NCBI GenBank assembly: GCA_902513955.1
Contig: CABXOW010000001.1
Span: forward strand, 1-44,277
Direction of reading: 5' to 3'
DNA: 44,277 nucleotides
Origin: an uncultured Pelagibacteraceae bacterium
Lineage (GTDB): Bacteria > Pseudomonadota > Alphaproteobacteria > Pelagibacterales > Pelagibacteraceae
Part shown: one piece after another, positions 33,776 through 43,437 of the stretch
How positions within the stretch are numbered: the stretch's first letter is position 1
How the letters are laid out: each line of letters begins with the position of its first letter
Position numbers and translations under genes: made by a program
Notes under the pieces: generated by a model
What the model was told of the DNA's origin: nothing
Seen by the model: the letters and a program-made list of their open reading frames with translations, nothing else
Databases searched by the model: none

Positions 33776-35050
33776 ATGAGTGCAGAAAATATCTCATACG
33801 ACCTAAAAAGATTTGCTGGAATAAAACGTGACTATACTGATGAAGAAGTTGAACGATTAAGAGGGTCGATAAAAATTGAATATTCTTTATGTAAAAATCA
33901 ATCTCAAAAACTTTGGAAATTATTAAATACAGAGGCTTATGTAAATACACTTGGTTCGTTATCAGGTAACCAAGCTGTACAACATGCTAAAGCTGGTCTA
34001 AAAGCAATCTATCTAAGTGGATGGCAAGTAGCTGCAGATGCAAACACTGCTGGTGAAATGTATCCAGATCAATCTTTATATCCTTACGATAGTGCTCCCA
34101 AGTTAGTTGAGACAATGAATAATTCTTTAGTAAGAGCTGATCAAATACAACACATGGAAATTCAAGATGGTGATATGAAAAAAGAAGAAGCTGTTGACTA
34201 TATGTTGCCAATTATAGCAGATGGTGAAGCAGGTTTTGGTGGTCCATTAAACGTGTTTGAATTAACAAAAAAATTTATTAGAGCTGGTTCAGCTGGAGTT
34301 CATTTTGAAGATCAATTAGCTAGTGAAAAGAAGTGTGGTCATATGGGTGGAAAAGTCTTAGTACCAACTGGCACAATGGTAAAAAACTTAAAATCAGCTA
34401 GACTAGCAGCAGATATAGCTGAAGTGCCATTAATTATTTTAGCAAGAACAGATGCAAATGCTGCAAAATTAATTACAAATGATTTTGATGAAAATGATAA
34501 ACCTTTTTTAACTGGAGAAAGATCACCAGAAGGTTTTTTTTATGTGAAAGATGGTATTGAACAAGCTATATCTAGAGGTCTTGCTTATGCACCATATGCT
34601 GATTTAATTTGGTGTGAAACAGCAACACCAAATCTTGCAGAAGCTAAAAAGTTTGCAGACGCAATACATGATAAATTTCCTGGTAAACTATTAGCATACA
34701 ATTGCTCACCTTCTTTTAATTGGAAAAAACATTTAAGTGATGATGAAATTGCTTCGTTCCAACAAGAAATTGCTAAGATGGGATATAAATTTCAATTTAT
34801 AACATTAGCTGGTTTTCACACGCAAAACATAGCCATATTTGAACTTGCAGAAAAATATAAAAAGGAAGGAATGGCTGCTTACTCTAGAATTCAACAACAA
34901 GAATTTTCAAGAGAAAAAGACGGTTACACAAGTGTTAAACATCAGAGAGAAGTTGGAACTTCCTATTTTGATGCAGTGTCAAATACTATTAGTAGTGGAA
35001 AAAGTTCAACAACTGCTATGGCAGGTTCGACTGAATCTGAGCAATTTTAA
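33776..35050 (+). CDS. aceA: Isocitrate lyase
   Basis: A 424-residue isocitrate lyase, the first enzyme of the glyoxylate bypass (isocitrate to glyoxylate and succinate). The catalytic signature is K185, K186, C187, G188 and H189 (KKCGHMGGK). Other conserved parts are [10 protein letters not shown] near residue 81, [10 protein letters not shown] near 147 and [11 protein letters not shown] near 170. Length is as expected. It has an AAGGA ribosome binding site and ends 28 bases before a strong terminator. Malate synthase is not in the window. Expression is probably controlled by the divergent ScfR regulator through the shared operator array. Confidence 0.95.
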   Translation: MSAENISYDLKRFAGIKRDYTDEEVERLRGSIKIEYSLCKNQSQKLWKLLNTEAYVNTLGSLSGNQAVQHAKAGLKAIYLSGWQVAADANTAGEMYPDQSLYPYDSAPKLVETMNNSLVRADQIQHMEIQDGDMKKEEAVDYMLPIIADGEAGFGGPLNVFELTKKFIRAGSAGVHFEDQLASEKKCGHMGGKVLVPTGTMVKNLKSARLAADIAEVPLIILARTDANAAKLITNDFDENDKPFLTGERSPEGFFYVKDGIEQAISRGLAYAPYADLIWCETATPNLAEAKKFADAIHDKFPGKLLAYNCSPSFNWKKHLSDDEIASFQQEIAKMGYKFQFITLAGFHTQNIAIFELAEKYKKEGMAAYSRIQQQEFSREKDGYTSVKHQREVGTSYFDAVSNTISSGKSSTTAMAGSTESEQF

Positions 35051-35078
35051 ATAAAAATAGATTCCCTCTCATTTTTTT

Positions 35079-35105
35079 AATAGCCCTTAACAGGGCTATT
35101 TTTTA
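35079..35105 (+). terminator. Rho-independent terminator after aceA
   Basis: AATAGCCCT (35079-35087) and AGGGCTATT (35092-35100) form a perfect 9-bp stem with a TAAC loop, followed by more Ts. It lies 28 bases after the aceA stop. Confidence 0.88.
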
Positions 35106-35142
35106 ATTTGATCAAGATAAAATGGACAGATAAGTATCAAAA

Positions 35143-35214
35143 ATGAGTAATAAAAACTTTGGTTTTGGAACGCTAATTAGAAAATCTCCTTACTTTGATT
35201 CAACTAAGATTTAA
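35143..35214 (+). pseudogene. N-terminal stub of a GcvT/DmdA-like aminomethyltransferase gene
   Basis: A 23-codon frame reads MSNKNFGFGTLIRKSPYFDS, then TKI and a stop. GFGT-x-IRKSPYFD-x-T is how the aminomethyltransferase (GcvT/DmdA-like) proteins I remember begin, just before their YNHM region. Here it is cut after 23 residues, and the stop lies inside the 3' end of the opposing ABC-2 permease gene, an 11-base overlap. I read it as a deletion scar; homology is from memory. Confidence 0.45.
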
Positions 35215-35971
35215 TATTATAACCTTTTTTTAATAGAACAGTTACTATTCCTATACAAATAAGTAAAAAAACAACCATTGAACTAATACTGATCCAAATA
35301 TTAAAGTCAGACACTCCATAAAAAGCAAATCTTAAACCATTGATTAAATATACTACCGGATTAAAGTAAGTGATCATTTGCCAAAATGGTGGCAACATAT
35401 CTATTGAATAAAGACTGCCTCCTAGAAATACCATTGGCGTAATAATTAATGTTGGAATTATTGACATTTGTTCAAAATTTGAGCTCATTAATCCGATTAA
35501 AAAACCAAATAATGCAAATGTGAATGCAACAAGGATGAGTAAGAAAATTACCAAAAGTGGATATTTTACATCTACTTCAACAAAAAAATTTGCAGTAATG
35601 AAAATCACAACTCCAATAATTAATGTTTTTGTGGCTCCTGCCCCAACAAAAGCTAGTACTATTTCAAGTGTTGAAATTGGTGCAGCTAAAATTTCATAAA
35701 TAGTTCCATTAAATTTAGGAAAAAAAATTCCAAATGAAGTGTTGGTAATTGACTGAGTTAAAAGTGTTAACATTAGTAAGCCAGGCACTATGTATGAGCC
35801 ATAACTGATGCCATCAATTTTTTGGACATATCCTCCAATAACAGATCCAAATACGATAAAATAAAGAGAAGTGGAAAGAACTGGAGAAAGCAACGATTGC
35901 ATTAAAGTTCTTCTAAATCTATCCATTTCATGAAGGTAAATTGCTTTAAAAGCCATGTAATTAAATTTCAT
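35204..35971 (-). CDS. ABC-2-type exporter permease
   Basis: A 255-residue membrane protein with six segments and the ABC-2 layout: an amphipathic [21 protein letters not shown] start, a [11 protein letters not shown] segment and [26 protein letters not shown] near the C-terminus. The closest-looking group is the YadH-like family of uncharacterised exporters. It overlaps the ATPase gene by 11 bases upstream, so the two form an exporter. Substrates of this class vary from lipids to drugs. It runs into the remnant frame above. Confidence 0.85.
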   Translation of the reverse strand: MKFNYMAFKAIYLHEMDRFRRTLMQSLLSPVLSTSLYFIVFGSVIGGYVQKIDGISYGSYIVPGLLMLTLLTQSITNTSFGIFFPKFNGTIYEILAAPISTLEIVLAFVGAGATKTLIIGVVIFITANFFVEVDVKYPLLVIFLLILVAFTFALFGFLIGLMSSNFEQMSIIPTLIITPMVFLGGSLYSIDMLPPFWQMITYFNPVVYLINGLRFAFYGVSDFNIWISISSMVVFLLICIGIVTVLLKKGYNIKS

Positions 35972-36896
35972 TATTTTCCTTTACCAAGCTAACAAATATT
36001 TTCTCTAAAGTGCTTTGTTCAGTTTTTAAATCTTTTAATCTTAATCCAGCATCTTTTAAATCTTGTAATAAATTAGTAATACCTGTTTGTTCGCCATTAA
36101 CACTGTAAGTGTAATCAATTGACATTTTGTTATTCCTCAAAACTAATTCATATTTTTTTAAACGATCTGGGATTTTTGAAATTTCATCTTGAAGCTCAAC
36201 AGTTAATTTTTTATGACCCATCTTTTTTAATAGTTCTTTTGTTTCTTCTATAACTATAATTTCTCCTTGATTAATAACTCCTACTCTATCAGCTATAGCT
36301 TCGGCTTCTTCAATGTAATGAGTAGTTAGAATAATAGTGACACCTGTTTTTCTTAACTCCTCAACTATTTTCCACATATCTTTTCTTAACTCAACATCTA
36401 CACCTGCAGTAGGCTCATCCAAAAACAAAATTGATGGTTCGTGTGATAAAGCTTTAGCTATTAAAACTCTACGTTTCATTCCTCCTGATAATTGTCTTAA
36501 TCTTTGATCTTTTTTGTCCCAAAGGCTTAATTGTCTTAAAATTTTTTCAATATGTTTTGGGTCAGGCTTTTTTCCATATAAGCCCCTTGAATAAGAAACG
36601 TTATTAAAAACTGTTTCAAATTGTTCTAAAGTTAATTCTTGCGGAACCAAACCAATTCTTGATCTTGTTTCTCTATAATCGTTAATGATATCAAACCCAT
36701 CAACGGTGACTATTCCTGATGATGGTTTTACAATTCCGCAAATAATACTAATTAGTGTTGTTTTGCCAGCACCATTTGGTCCCAGCATAGCAAAAATCTC
36801 ACCCTTTTTAATATTTAGATTAATACTTTTAAGTGCATTAAAACCGTTATTATAAACTTTAGAAAGTTTATTGATAGATATTTGATTTTCTGACAT
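35961..36896 (-). CDS. ABC-2-type exporter ATPase (YadG-like)
   Basis: A 311-residue ATPase with Walker [10 protein letters not shown] (near 39-47), signature LSGGMKRR (near 139), Walker B ILFLDEP with the TAGVD D-loop, and a switch histidine in [14 protein letters not shown]. The C-terminal ~80 residues ([16 protein letters not shown] onward) form the typical DUF4162-like tail. The GGM variant of the signature and the DEPTAGVD loop are normal for ABC-2 exporters. It precedes and overlaps the permease gene by 11 bases. Substrate is not predictable. Confidence 0.87.
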   Translation of the reverse strand: MSENQISINKLSKVYNNGFNALKSINLNIKKGEIFAMLGPNGAGKTTLISIICGIVKPSSGIVTVDGFDIINDYRETRSRIGLVPQELTLEQFETVFNNVSYSRGLYGKKPDPKHIEKILRQLSLWDKKDQRLRQLSGGMKRRVLIAKALSHEPSILFLDEPTAGVDVELRKDMWKIVEELRKTGVTIILTTHYIEEAEAIADRVGVINQGEIIVIEETKELLKKMGHKKLTVELQDEISKIPDRLKKYELVLRNNKMSIDYTYSVNGEQTGITNLLQDLKDAGLRLKDLKTEQSTLEKIFVSLVKENNEI

Positions 36897-36942
36897 GAGG
36901 GTTTGGTAGTTATATAAAGATTATTTAATAAATTTCAATGAC

Positions 36943-36973
36943 ATTAAGAGACCATCCGAAATGGTCTCTTAAT
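36943..36973 (-). terminator. Perfect 13-bp hairpin after thiV, weak or factor-assisted terminator
   Basis: ATTAAGAGACCAT (36943-36955) and ATGGTCTCTTAAT (36961-36973) form a perfect 13-bp stem with a CCGAA loop, 13 bases past the stop of the minus-strand thiV gene and before the ABC exporter operon. No clear U-run follows on either strand, so it may be a mainly RNA-stabilising or factor-assisted terminator. Confidence 0.6.
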
Positions 36974-36985
36974 ATTAATGTATTG

Positions 36986-38428
36986 CTAATTTTTTTTAAT
37001 CTTAAGAATTATTGCTGGTAGGAAAGTTGCTACAATAAAAGATAAAAATAATAAAGATTGTGCTACAAATGGAGAGAAAAATTCTTTAGATATTAATATC
37101 CCAACAAGTAAACTTTTGGAAAAATCAGGAAATGGAAATAATAAAAATCCTCCGACCAAACCAATAATTATTGCAACATAAGCAGTTTTTTCATTAACGT
37201 CTTTATTATAAAAACTATAGAAAACTGTATAGACAAACGCACAACAAAACAAATCTGCTAATAAGAATAAATATAAAATATCAAAACCTTTTGAGGCAAT
37301 AAAAAATGAAACTAAAGATATCATAATAATGAAATATTTAGATAGCTTTAAATAATCAGTCTTCTTATTCAGATTAAATGTTGCTTTGCCATCAACTACA
37401 AATAAGCTTGAAATTGCATTAACCAAAGTATCAACAGTTGAAATTGTTAATGCTAATCCAAGTGTAATTATCAGTAATGATAAAGTTTGTGTTTGTTCTT
37501 TTAATAATAATGTAAAAAAGCCTAAATCAGGTCTTTGACTAGGATCGATAGAAAAAGATACCATACCAGTAAATCCCATGAAAAAAACTATTGGTATAAT
37601 TATAAAAAAAGAAATTAATAAACTTTGTTTAAGAGTTTGATAGTTTTTTGCAGCGTATACTCTTTGCCAATTCCCTTGGTGAAATAAATTAGTTGCTGCT
37701 ACAGCAATAAAAAAAGTTAATCCGGCAGTGTAACTTGGCACATAAGAGCTGCTTAACAATTGGGGATTTTTTTGTTCTATAAATTCAAATGAAAAAGTTT
37801 TTCCTGTATTAGACAAAATATAAGTTATTGAAATTAACAAAAGTATACTGATCACAATCATTTGAATATTATCAGTAAAAATTGATGCACGTAAACCACC
37901 ATACAATGTGTATGTTAATGTCGCTAAAAGTACTATTAATGCTGTGATCCAAAGCTCTGTTCCTGATATATAGTTTATTAGTACTGCTACGGCCGTAACT
38001 TCCGCACACAAGAATATGAACATATAAAAAATAGTCATTAACAAGATTAGTTTAAATAAGCTTTTTCCAAATTTCTTTCTCATAAATTCTATGAGTGATG
38101 ACCCTTTCGGAAAATCAGTTCTGATTTTTTTTCCCAGATAGATTAAAAAAATCATAGGAAAAGCTGTACCAAGAGCATATCCAATCACAGCTCCTATTCC
38201 ACCCCATGTAGCTGCTGCCGCAGGACCAAATAAAATCCACGCTCCTAATGCTGAAGCAACTAAACTTGTTGTTAATGAAAATAAACCTATGTTTCTATTT
38301 GCTGTAAGGTAATTATTAATACCTTTAAATCTTCTAGAGTAATGAAGACCTAAGATTGTAAATATTGCGCTAATAACTATAACTAATGATAACGATGTTG
38401 ATTGACTTATTAAGTATGTTTTATCCAT
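36986..38428 (-). CDS. thiV: SSS-family transporter under TPP riboswitch control (ThiV-like)
   Basis: A 480-residue sodium:solute symporter with about 13 membrane segments. Family parts include the N-terminal ANRNIGLFSLTTSLVASALGAW region and GGLRASIFTDNIQM near residue 175. Directly upstream is a TPP riboswitch whose end supplies the ribosome binding site, so import falls when thiamin pyrophosphate is plentiful. In SAR11 such a gene (ThiV) is known as the candidate transporter for the thiamin pyrimidine precursor HMP, which these bacteria need. The substrate is inferred from that context. Confidence 0.85.
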   Translation of the reverse strand: MDKTYLISQSTSLSLVIVISAIFTILGLHYSRRFKGINNYLTANRNIGLFSLTTSLVASALGAWILFGPAAAATWGGIGAVIGYALGTAFPMIFLIYLGKKIRTDFPKGSSLIEFMRKKFGKSLFKLILLMTIFYMFIFLCAEVTAVAVLINYISGTELWITALIVLLATLTYTLYGGLRASIFTDNIQMIVISILLLISITYILSNTGKTFSFEFIEQKNPQLLSSSYVPSYTAGLTFFIAVAATNLFHQGNWQRVYAAKNYQTLKQSLLISFFIIIPIVFFMGFTGMVSFSIDPSQRPDLGFFTLLLKEQTQTLSLLIITLGLALTISTVDTLVNAISSLFVVDGKATFNLNKKTDYLKLSKYFIIMISLVSFFIASKGFDILYLFLLADLFCCAFVYTVFYSFYNKDVNEKTAYVAIIIGLVGGFLLFPFPDFSKSLLVGILISKEFFSPFVAQSLLFLSFIVATFLPAIILKIKKN

Positions 38429-38432
38429 TGTT

Positions 38433-38499
38433 CTCCCTTTCTGAATTACCGGACAGGTTCTTAGGGTTTAATCTCAGTCTGTTAAGACACCCCCTTTTT
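38433..38499 (-). promoter_or_regulatory. TPP riboswitch (THI element), translation-type
   Basis: Read on the minus strand, the leader contains GGGGGTGTC (38494-38486), a small hairpin GTCT-TAAC-AGAC, CTGAGAT, AACCCTAAGAACCTG, TCCGG and finally AAAGGGAG (38440-38433): the full TPP aptamer sequence order in compact form. The terminal GGGAG lies four bases before the thiV ATG and must be its Shine-Dalgarno sequence, so ligand binding would hide it directly. The aptamer's third stem is minimal. Confidence 0.92.
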
Positions 38500-38598
38500 A
38501 AGTTTTAGATAGTATATTTATTAACTTAATGAAAGGTTTTTTTAGAACAAATGTTTCTCTATTAAATAATAAAACTTTCTCTTGATTGTTCATTATTG

Positions 38599-38886
38599 TT
38601 AGCTTTTATGATTCATTATCTCAATCATACATTGGGTTGCATATTCACGCCATTCTGATGATTTTTTTGTTTTAAGATTATTTAAATGATCTCGATTACT
38701 TTTGATGTCATCTTTATGTTTTAGTTTATCAGCACCATTAAGATTTGCTTCCATGGTTGATAAATTTGTCTCCATCGCTTTTATCCACTCTTTTCCAAGT
38801 TCAACACATTTTTGATCATCTTTTTCATCACAAATTTGCTTAAAAAAATTAAATATTACATCATCTGTTTTAATGGCTGTGTTCAT
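38599..38886 (-). CDS. Small acidic/basic helical protein, unknown
   Basis: A 95-residue soluble, mostly helical protein, rich in Lys, Asp and Glu, with cysteines at C19, C27 and C86. The pattern ICDEKDDQKCVELGKEWI resembles no family I know. Heptad-like spacing near residues 40-75 could give a short coiled coil. It starts two bases after the pentapeptide-repeat gene stop, implying co-transcription with it and possibly joint function. Confidence 0.55.
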   Translation of the reverse strand: MNTAIKTDDVIFNFFKQICDEKDDQKCVELGKEWIKAMETNLSTMEANLNGADKLKHKDDIKSNRDHLNNLKTKKSSEWREYATQCMIEIMNHKS

Positions 38887-38888
38887 TA

Positions 38889-39395
38889 TTACTTATTACA
38901 AACACCAATTGAACTTGGTCCACAAGTTTCGCCACCAATCCATGTCGCACCAATTAAATTAGCACCATCAAAATTAGCATTTGTGATATTAGATGAAGTA
39001 AAATTTGCTTCCATTAAGTTTGCATTTTGAAAATTTGTCTCTATTAAAGTAGCTCCCATAAAATCAACTCTAGTTAAATTTGAGCCTGTAAAATTAGTTT
39101 TTTCAAAATTAGCACCAATTGAAACTGTTTCATAAAGATTTGCTCTAACAAATGTTGACTCGGGAAAAGTTCCAAATGAAAGATTTGAATTCATCATAAT
39201 GCTCTTATCAAAATTTACTTGGATAAAGCTTGCAAATGAAAGATTGGAATTTGGAAGATAACTTCCTTGTAAATCTTGAGCATCAGAAAATCTACAATTT
39301 GAGTAATCTACTCCCTCAGTCAAAGGATCGTCACATGCGGCATTGCTATTAGTGAAAAAAAATAAACTTAAAATTATAAGAAGAATTATTTTCAT
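38889..39395 (-). CDS. Exported pentapeptide-repeat protein
   Basis: A 168-residue protein with a signal peptide (residues 1-19, ending SNA) and about 17 tandem A-(D/N)-(L/F)-x-x units from residue 40 to 150. These would form a right-handed beta-helix rod. Examples are NSNLSFASF, GANFEKTNF and EANFTSSNI. Cysteines C20, C34, C158 and C166 sit at the ends and may form caps. Related proteins mimic DNA or act as scaffolds, but an exported form cannot target gyrase; its role is unknown. Confidence 0.85.
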   Translation of the reverse strand: MKIILLIILSLFFFTNSNAACDDPLTEGVDYSNCRFSDAQDLQGSYLPNSNLSFASFIQVNFDKSIMMNSNLSFGTFPESTFVRANLYETVSIGANFEKTNFTGSNLTRVDFMGATLIETNFQNANLMEANFTSSNITNANFDGANLIGATWIGGETCGPSSIGVCNK

Positions 39396-39453
39396 AACTT
39401 ATGTTAACAAATAAAAATTAATTAGACAAATATTCATAAAAATATCTATTAAT

Positions 39454-40035
39454 TTAGGCTAAATTATGAATTTGCTCTTCAGCATCTTTGATTGATTTTT
39501 CATAGTCTAAAGCCATTTGATCAGCACTAACTACATCAATTTTTTCTATACCAAAAAAATTTAATATGTATTTTAACCATGGGGTTAAGAAATCTTCTTT
39601 AGAGTTTAATTTTGTACCACCTGAAGTAATTACCAAATATGCACGTTTATTTTTTAATAAACCCTCTCTTCTTCCATCAGGTTTAAATCTAAAAGTCTCA
39701 CCAACTCTAGCAGCCAAATCAGACCATGCTTTAAGTGTTGCTGGAGGACCATAATTATAAATTGGGGCTGAAATTATGATAACATCACTCTCTTTTAATT
39801 CGGAAACAAGTTTATCTGACAGACTAAACATTTTTTTATGCTCTTCTGTTTTATCTTTTTCGTTAATTTTCATGCCAGACTCAGTCAAGCCACTCACAAA
39901 AAGCATTTCATCATCTAAATCTCTATAGACAACCTCATCACCAGGTTTTTTAATTTTATCTAACACCTTTTTAGCTAATGCTCTAGATGTAGAGCCTTTT
40001 TTTCTAGCACTTGAATCTATTTGATAGATTTTCAT
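39454..40035 (-). CDS. FMN-dependent NADH-azoreductase/quinone reductase (AzoR-like)
   Basis: A 193-residue flavodoxin-fold oxidoreductase. The phosphate loop is IDSSARKKGSTSR at residues 6-18, the FMN contact APIYNYGPPATLKAWSDLAARVGETF near 90-115, and VITSGG near 135. These match AzoR and related NADH quinone reductases, which detoxify quinones and azo compounds in the cytoplasm. It follows ccdA by nine bases in the same direction. The alternative is a generic NAD(P)H dehydrogenase with the same fold. Confidence 0.83.
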   Translation of the reverse strand: MKIYQIDSSARKKGSTSRALAKKVLDKIKKPGDEVVYRDLDDEMLFVSGLTESGMKINEKDKTEEHKKMFSLSDKLVSELKESDVIIISAPIYNYGPPATLKAWSDLAARVGETFRFKPDGRREGLLKNKRAYLVITSGGTKLNSKEDFLTPWLKYILNFFGIEKIDVVSADQMALDYEKSIKDAEEQIHNLA

Positions 40036-40044
40036 TAACTACTT

Positions 40045-40752
40045 TTAACCGAAATTTTGCATAAAAGGAAAAATTTTAATTATGTGAAAACCAATCGCCT
40101 GCAATTGGTTAGTCAAAATCAAAATACCTGTTACTAAAAGAATAATTCCACCAATTTTAGAGATAATATTTATGTTCTTTTTAAAATTCTTTGAAAATAA
40201 TAAAAATCTCTGAATTAAATAACCTGAAAGAATAAAAGGTATAGCTAAGCCTAAGGAGTAAAAACTCAATAATAATATTGCTCTAGATAATGTTTCTTCA
40301 ATAGATGCTAGTGCTAAAATTGACCCTAAAATTGGTCCAATACAAGGTGTCCAACCAAATCCAAAAGCCAAACCTATTACGTATGGAAATAAAATGTTTT
40401 GAGATTTTTTTGCCTCAAATCTTTTTTCTAAATTCAAATAACTAATATTGATTAAACCGACTAATTGTAATGAAAAAATTATTATTACAATACCAGCAAT
40501 TATTCTTAAAATTTCAGAATTTTGTAAAAGTTTTTGCCCTAGGAAAGATGCGGAAGCTCCTAGAATAATAAATACTGTTGAAAATCCAGTACAAAATAAA
40601 ATTAATGGTAAAAAATTTATTTGCTTAGAATTTAAAAGTTCTTTAAGAGATTGACCTGAAATAAATGAAACATATCCTGGTATTAATGGTAAAACACATG
40701 GTGATAAAAAACTTATGAGCCCTGCACCAAAAGCAATTAAAAATTCAATCAT
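40045..40752 (-). CDS. ccdA: CcdA-type cytochrome c biogenesis thiol transporter
   Basis: A 235-residue membrane protein with six segments, matching the DsbD transmembrane domain alone. The redox cysteines are C19 (SPCVLPLIPGY) and C137 (GWTPCIGP), equally placed in the two halves. It passes electrons from cytoplasmic thioredoxin to periplasmic proteins for cytochrome c maturation and similar uses. Its ATG follows the PEP carboxylase stop with no intervening base. Pairing with ppc is probably genomic packing rather than function. Confidence 0.87.
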   Translation of the reverse strand: MIEFLIAFGAGLISFLSPCVLPLIPGYVSFISGQSLKELLNSKQINFLPLILFCTGFSTVFIILGASASFLGQKLLQNSEILRIIAGIVIIIFSLQLVGLINISYLNLEKRFEAKKSQNILFPYVIGLAFGFGWTPCIGPILGSILALASIEETLSRAILLLSFYSLGLAIPFILSGYLIQRFLLFSKNFKKNINIISKIGGIILLVTGILILTNQLQAIGFHIIKIFPFMQNFG

Positions 40753-43437
40753 TTAACCTGTATTTTTCATAGCAGCAGAAATCCCTGCTATTGAAGTCAT
40801 CAATGAATCGTTTAAATATTTTTTGTCTTTTATCGTTTTACTTTTTTTGAGTTTACTAATTACAATTGGCTGAATAATATTTAAAACTTCAGAATAAATG
40901 TTTCTCACAATGACTGATGTTCTAAATTGTTTTCTTTGTTTATTTATTTCTTTTGGAGTAATTTTTTTATTAAGTTTTTTTATAACATCAAATTGAAATC
41001 TTAGTTTTTTACCAACCTTCTTCAATTCATCATCAGCTAAATATTCCTCATAAATTTTAGAAATTTCAGGATCTGCTTTAGAGATTACCATATCTAGCAT
41101 ATCAAGCATTGAATTAAAGAAAGGCCAATTTTTTTCCATATCATATAGAGTTTTTCTAAATTTTTTGATGTAAGAATATCTTAAGGCTTCAGCACTACCT
41201 AGCCAAGCTGGTAACATAAGTCTAATTTGTGTCCATGCAAAAACCCACGGTATAGCTCTTAAACTTTTAATATTATCTACATTTTTCCTTTTAGAAGGTC
41301 TTGATCCAATAGATAATTTTCCAAGTGCTTTATGAGGTGTAACTGTTTTAAAATATTTTATGAATTCAATATTTTGATTGATATTCTTTCTGTAAGAGCT
41401 TTTTGAAATATCGGACATTTTTTCAATCAAAGATCTCCAATTGCTTTTTGGACTTGGTGGAGGGTTGAGTGTCGCTTCGGCAACAGCTCCTATATAACTA
41501 CATAAATTATATTTTGCCAAAGGTTCATAACCATATTTTTGTTGAATAACTTCACCTTGGTCAGTAATTCTAATTTTACCATTTACAGAATTCGGAGGTT
41601 GAGATCTTAACGTTGCTTGAATTGGCCCTCCTCCTCTACCAGCAGATCCACCTCTGCCATGGAAAAAAGTGACATCAATTTTATATTTTTTTCCCAATTT
41701 AACTATTTCTTCTTGAGATTTATATTGGTGCCAACTCGCACACATTTTTCCAGCGTCCTTACTAGAGTCTGAGTATCCAATCATCACTTCTTGTTTATTT
41801 TTAATTAATTTTCTATACCAAGTTTGAGAAAATAGACTTTTCATTATTGATTTAGAATTAATAAGGTCATCTAAAGTTTCGAAAAGTGGAACTACTCTTA
41901 ATTTATCTTTAATTTTTGCCTCTTTTTGCAAAAATGAAATCGATAAAATATCTGAAGCTGATGTTGTCATAGAAATTACATATGCTCCCAAGCATTCAGG
42001 CGGTTCTTGTGAGAGTGTTTTAAAAGTTGACCAAACTTCTTTGTTTTGTTTTTTTCGAAAGTTAAAGTTATTAATAATATTTTTTTTTGACTTTATTGCT
42101 AATTTAAAAAAATTAATCTTTTCTTCTTCACTAAATTTATAATAATTTTTTTTATATTTCTTTTTAATAAATTCAGCTATAAGTTGAGAATGTCTTGATG
42201 ACTCTTGTCTAATATCTAATCTAGCTAAATTTATTCCAAAACATTTAGCTCTTCTCATCAAATCAAGAAGTTCGCCACTTGCGATATTTTCATTTTGGTT
42301 TTGCTCCAAAGACTCTCTTACAACTCTCAAAGGCTTTAATATTTCTTCTCTTGTGCTAAGTAATCTTTTTTTATCTAAAGGTTTTTTATTAATTAAATGT
42401 TGTTCTATCGTTCTATGAGTTATTCTCATTTTGTCTCTTAAAGGTCTTAGAAAAACTCTATAAGGTTCATGTGACTTACCTACTTTTCTATAAATTTTAT
42501 TTGAACATTTTTCCATTGAGTAAGACCTAATTATTTTAGTGAGAGTTTTTTCATAAAGTTTTGCTGCTTCCCATCTAGATAACAAGATTACTTGTTTAGT
42601 AACTTCAGCAGTGACATTAGGGTTTCCATCTCTATCTCCACCCATCCAAGACCCAAACTCAATTGGATTAAAATTTTTAGGAAGTCCTTTATCTATATTT
42701 TGAACAAATATAGAATTTAATCTCCTATAAACTTTTGGAATTGTGTCCCATAAACTATCTTCAATTATAGCTAATCCCCATCTAGCCTCATCAAATGGTG
42801 ACGGTCTTGATCTTTTAAGATCGTCTGTATTCCAAATTATTGTAAGTTCATCAAAAAGTTTTTTATCTAATATTTTTAATTTTGATGGATATTTTTTTAA
42901 AAGATCTCTTTCCTCAAGTATTTCTGTAATCTTATGATATTTTTGTATTAAAGTTCTTCTCTTTACTTCAGTTGGATGAGCAGTCAAAACTATCCCTATA
43001 TTAAGGCTTTTAGCTAGATTATAAATTTTATTTTCTGATATTTTTTTATTAATAAAAAGATCTTCAAAAATTTCTTCAATAAAAATATTTTTATTTGAAT
43101 TTTTTTTCTTACTATTTTCATATTCATTTAGATTTCTAGAAGCATCAATAGATTCAGCTAAATTTATAAGATTCATAAAATGAGTAAATGCTCTAGTTAA
43201 TTTAAAAGTATTTTTTGGATTTAAATTTTTTATAGCTCTAATTATTTTTCCATAAGAATGATTGCTATAATTAATTTTATTTACTTTTGAAAGTTTTCTA
43301 ACTTTTTCAACTAAATTGAAAAACTTTTCACCTTCTTGTTCTTTTATTACTCTTCCTAAAATATTTCCCAAATATCTAACATCTTCTCTTAGAAGTTTGG
43401 TAGGAATTCTTTCATAATAAAGATCTCTTTTTTGCAT
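40753..43437 (-). CDS. ppc: Phosphoenolpyruvate carboxylase
   Basis: A full-length 894-residue PEP carboxylase, adding bicarbonate to PEP to give oxaloacetate. Active-site parts are all visible: H154 (TAHPTE), GSWMGGDRDGNPNVT near 262-276, K560 (GYSDSSKDAG), the glycine loop FHGRGGSAGRGGGP (592-605), and the MTSIAGISAAMKNTG C-terminal end. This anaplerotic enzyme complements the isocitrate lyase encoded 6 kb away. The start overlaps the SMP-30 gene by 26 bases, so coupled translation is possible. Long Lys/Asn-rich loops reflect the low GC content. Confidence 0.95.
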   Translation of the reverse strand: MQKRDLYYERIPTKLLREDVRYLGNILGRVIKEQEGEKFFNLVEKVRKLSKVNKINYSNHSYGKIIRAIKNLNPKNTFKLTRAFTHFMNLINLAESIDASRNLNEYENSKKKNSNKNIFIEEIFEDLFINKKISENKIYNLAKSLNIGIVLTAHPTEVKRRTLIQKYHKITEILEERDLLKKYPSKLKILDKKLFDELTIIWNTDDLKRSRPSPFDEARWGLAIIEDSLWDTIPKVYRRLNSIFVQNIDKGLPKNFNPIEFGSWMGGDRDGNPNVTAEVTKQVILLSRWEAAKLYEKTLTKIIRSYSMEKCSNKIYRKVGKSHEPYRVFLRPLRDKMRITHRTIEQHLINKKPLDKKRLLSTREEILKPLRVVRESLEQNQNENIASGELLDLMRRAKCFGINLARLDIRQESSRHSQLIAEFIKKKYKKNYYKFSEEEKINFFKLAIKSKKNIINNFNFRKKQNKEVWSTFKTLSQEPPECLGAYVISMTTSASDILSISFLQKEAKIKDKLRVVPLFETLDDLINSKSIMKSLFSQTWYRKLIKNKQEVMIGYSDSSKDAGKMCASWHQYKSQEEIVKLGKKYKIDVTFFHGRGGSAGRGGGPIQATLRSQPPNSVNGKIRITDQGEVIQQKYGYEPLAKYNLCSYIGAVAEATLNPPPSPKSNWRSLIEKMSDISKSSYRKNINQNIEFIKYFKTVTPHKALGKLSIGSRPSKRKNVDNIKSLRAIPWVFAWTQIRLMLPAWLGSAEALRYSYIKKFRKTLYDMEKNWPFFNSMLDMLDMVISKADPEISKIYEEYLADDELKKVGKKLRFQFDVIKKLNKKITPKEINKQRKQFRTSVIVRNIYSEVLNIIQPIVISKLKKSKTIKDKKYLNDSLMTSIAGISAAMKNTG

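Noticed and set aside
36986-38428. Proline or sialic-acid symporter as the identity of the SSS protein
   Set aside because: The TPP riboswitch directly upstream makes a thiamin-precursor role far more likely.
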